Positions 15,035 to 16,519 of a stretch of DNA of 16,519 nt are shown one piece after another; position 1 is the stretch's first letter, and each line of letters opens with the position of its first letter. Origin of the DNA: Xanthobacteraceae bacterium (GTDB lineage: Bacteria > Pseudomonadota > Alphaproteobacteria > Rhizobiales > Xanthobacteraceae); the NCBI GenBank assembly GCA_030037185.1, contig JASHRR010001114.1, positions 1 through 16,519 on the forward strand, read 5' to 3'. The position numbers were made by a program, and so were the translations under genes. Below the pieces are notes generated by a model. It worked only from the letters and a program-made list of their open reading frames with translations, was not told where the DNA came from and searched no databases.

Positions 15035-16372
15035 ATGATGCGCAAGACCTCTCTGCTTCTGTTGGGCGCCTTGGCGGGCGCTGCCGCGACGCTCGCAGCG
15101 GTTCAGCCCTCGCGACTGATGCTCAGCTCGGCTCGCGCAGCTCAGGCCGACAGCTACCGCGCACTCATCTTGTTTGGTGGCATATTTGAGCAAGTGCGCG
15201 CGCACTATGTCGAGAAGCCCGACGACGGAAAACTCATCGAATCGGCCATTGACGGCATGCTTAATGGACTCGATCCCCATTCGCGTTACATGGACAGCCG
15301 CAGGTTCCGCGACATGGAGGCGCAAACCCGTGGTGAGTTCGGCGGGCTCGGCATTGAGGTCACGGTGGAGGACGGGTTCATCACGGTGGTGTCGCCGATC
15401 GACGACACCCCGGCCGCCAAGGCGGGGATTAGAGCCGGCGACATTATCACCCATCTCGACGATGAGCCCGTCGAGGGCCTTACTCTCGACCAGGTAGACG
15501 AGAAGATGCGCGGGCCCGAGCACAGCGTGATCCGACTCAGGATCACGCGCAAGGGCGAGAAGGCGCCAGTCGAGGTTGCGGTCACCCGCGCTAAAATACA
15601 AGTGCGCTCCGTGCGCACCAAGCTCGAAGGCAGTGATATCGGCTATATTCGCGTCACCCAGTTCACCGAACAGACCACCGACGGTGTCAGGGCGGCGATT
15701 AGACAAATCACCCGTCAAATTCCGAATGACAAACTCAAAGGCTACGTGGTCGACCTGCGCAATAATCCTGGCGGCTTGTTGGACCAGGCGATCTCGGTTT
15801 CTGGGGCGTTTCTCGAGCACGGCGAGATCGTCTCCATCCGCGGCCGCGATCCGGAGGACAGCGAGCGCTTTAATGCGCGGTCAGGCGACCTGACCGAGGG
15901 CAAACCGGTGATCGTGCTCATCAACGGCGGATCGGCGTCGGCGTCCGAGATTGTCGCCGGCGCCCTGCAGGATCACCGCCGCGCGACGCTGGTCGGCACC
16001 CGCTCGTTCGGCAAAGGTTCAGTGCAGACCATCATTCCGCTCGGCTCCGGCAACGGAGCTTTGCGGCTCACCACCGCGCGTTACTTCACGCCCTCCGGCC
16101 GCTCAATCCAGGCCAAGGGCATTTCGCCGGACATAGAGGTGCTCCAGGACGTTCCCGACGACGTTAAGGCGCGCATGGTCGAGATCGAGGGGGAATCGTC
16201 TTTGCGCGGCCACCTGAAGGGAGAAGGCGTCGAAGAAGCGGGGTCCCAGTCCTACGTTCCGGCGGACGAGAAGGACGACAAAGCCCTCGCAACGGCACTG
16301 GAACTGCTGCGCGGAACGAAGACCAACCCGGCATTTCCGCCCAATCCTAAGTCGGCGCATCTGCCGAACTGA
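15035..16372 (+). CDS. ctpA: S41-family C-terminal processing peptidase (CtpA/Prc type)
   Basis: This 445-residue exported serine protease of family S41 trims or degrades periplasmic proteins from their C-terminus. A signal peptide or anchor covers about 1-36 (KTSLLLLGALAGAAATLAAV, Ala-rich end at ARAAQA). An N-terminal helical region contains the family segment AIDGMLNGLDPHSRYMD (71-87). The PDZ domain is about 100-185, with GGLGIEV, the SPIDDTPAAKAGIRAGDII stretch (120-138) and DEKMRGP. The protease core shows GYIRVTQF, VVDLRNNPGG and VLINGGSASASEIVAGALQD. By alignment with Prc spacing, the nucleophile is Ser302 and the general base Lys327 in SFGKGSVQ, with Gln331 following. Two adjacent ATGs occur (15035 and 15038), with a weak AGAAGG upstream. 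Length is standard. Unlike the usual alphaproteobacterial setting next to a murein hydrolase activator gene, it stands alone here, so it may be an additional paralogue. Confidence 0.95.
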   Translation: MMRKTSLLLLGALAGAAATLAAVQPSRLMLSSARAAQADSYRALILFGGIFEQVRAHYVEKPDDGKLIESAIDGMLNGLDPHSRYMDSRRFRDMEAQTRGEFGGLGIEVTVEDGFITVVSPIDDTPAAKAGIRAGDIITHLDDEPVEGLTLDQVDEKMRGPEHSVIRLRITRKGEKAPVEVAVTRAKIQVRSVRTKLEGSDIGYIRVTQFTEQTTDGVRAAIRQITRQIPNDKLKGYVVDLRNNPGGLLDQAISVSGAFLEHGEIVSIRGRDPEDSERFNARSGDLTEGKPVIVLINGGSASASEIVAGALQDHRRATLVGTRSFGKGSVQTIIPLGSGNGALRLTTARYFTPSGRSIQAKGISPDIEVLQDVPDDVKARMVEIEGESSLRGHLKGEGVEEAGSQSYVPADEKDDKALATALELLRGTKTNPAFPPNPKSAHLPN

Positions 16373-16386
16373 CCTGGATTAAAGGA

Positions 16387-16519
16387 TCATCGAAACTCGC
16401 TCCAATCCACGTCGATGCTGAAAAGCCGGGCAATCGCTCCGTAACGTTCGAGCGCGCTCAGTCTCGCCATGCCGCAATTCTCACGCCGGCTCAGTGGTGG
16501 GGAGTTTCCTACCGAACGC
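16387..16519 (-). CDS. Possible C-terminal fragment of a gene entering from the right edge
   Basis: On the minus strand one frame is open from the window edge to a TGA at 16387-16389, giving 43 codons. The predicted end contains MARLSALERYGAIARLFSI and closes DVDWSEFR, with a plausible helix and normal residue composition. It would be convergent with the protease gene, 14 bases apart. Nothing in it identifies a family, and an open stretch this short can arise by chance in GC-rich DNA. Confidence 0.35.
   Translation of the reverse strand, partial: RSVGNSPPLSRRENCGMARLSALERYGAIARLFSIDVDWSEFR

Overview
The window looks like a chromosomal segment of a GC-rich alphaproteobacterium. Codon use, twin-arginine signal peptides on solute-binding proteins, and the density of ABC importers and small secreted proteins suggest Hyphomicrobiales, in the Bradyrhizobium/Rhodopseudomonas/Xanthobacteraceae range. 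That placement is inference. I see no rRNA, tRNA, CRISPR array, integrase or transposase.

Left part (1-6711): the N-terminal two thirds or less of an amidohydrolase/deacetylase-type metallohydrolase runs leftward off the edge (1-618, minus strand). After a 436-base divergent intergenic region comes a five-gene peptide/nickel-type ABC importer on the plus strand: binding protein, two permeases and two ATPases (1055-6711). The first permease-permease and the ATPase-ATPase junctions overlap. The second permease starts at a TTG and carries an unusual proline-rich N-terminus encoded by a GC-rich palindromic stretch.

Middle part (6712-12362): a secreted GlcG/HbpS-like protein (6880-7560) is preceded by a possible 25-codon leader-like ORF whose stop codon lies in the loop of a strong hairpin. 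After about 500 gene-free bases, a second plus-strand operon follows: a secreted protein of unknown function, then an NMT1/SsuA-type binding protein, ATPase and permease (8076-11639). A convergent isochorismatase-family cysteine hydrolase (11664-12362, minus) ends 24 bases away. One reading is that the two importers bring in small organic substrates, and the metallohydrolase and the cysteine hydrolase cleave amide or ester bonds in them. The substrates cannot be read from sequence.

Right part (12363-16519): small envelope proteins and a protease. These are a short lipoprotein-like protein (12974-13366, minus), a lipoprotein with a 14-triplet collagen-like Gly-X-Y tract and a cysteine-rich C-terminus (13530-13919, minus), a divergently transcribed secreted DUF6152-like protein (14147-14557), and an S41 C-terminal processing protease (15035-16372) with a recognisable promoter and a 5' UTR hairpin. 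A possible C-terminal gene fragment enters from the right edge on the minus strand.

No clearly new system is proven. The best leads are the unknown secreted protein co-transcribed with the NMT1-type importer, the leader-like arrangement before the GlcG-like gene, the palindrome-encoded permease N-terminus, and the collagen-like lipoprotein.
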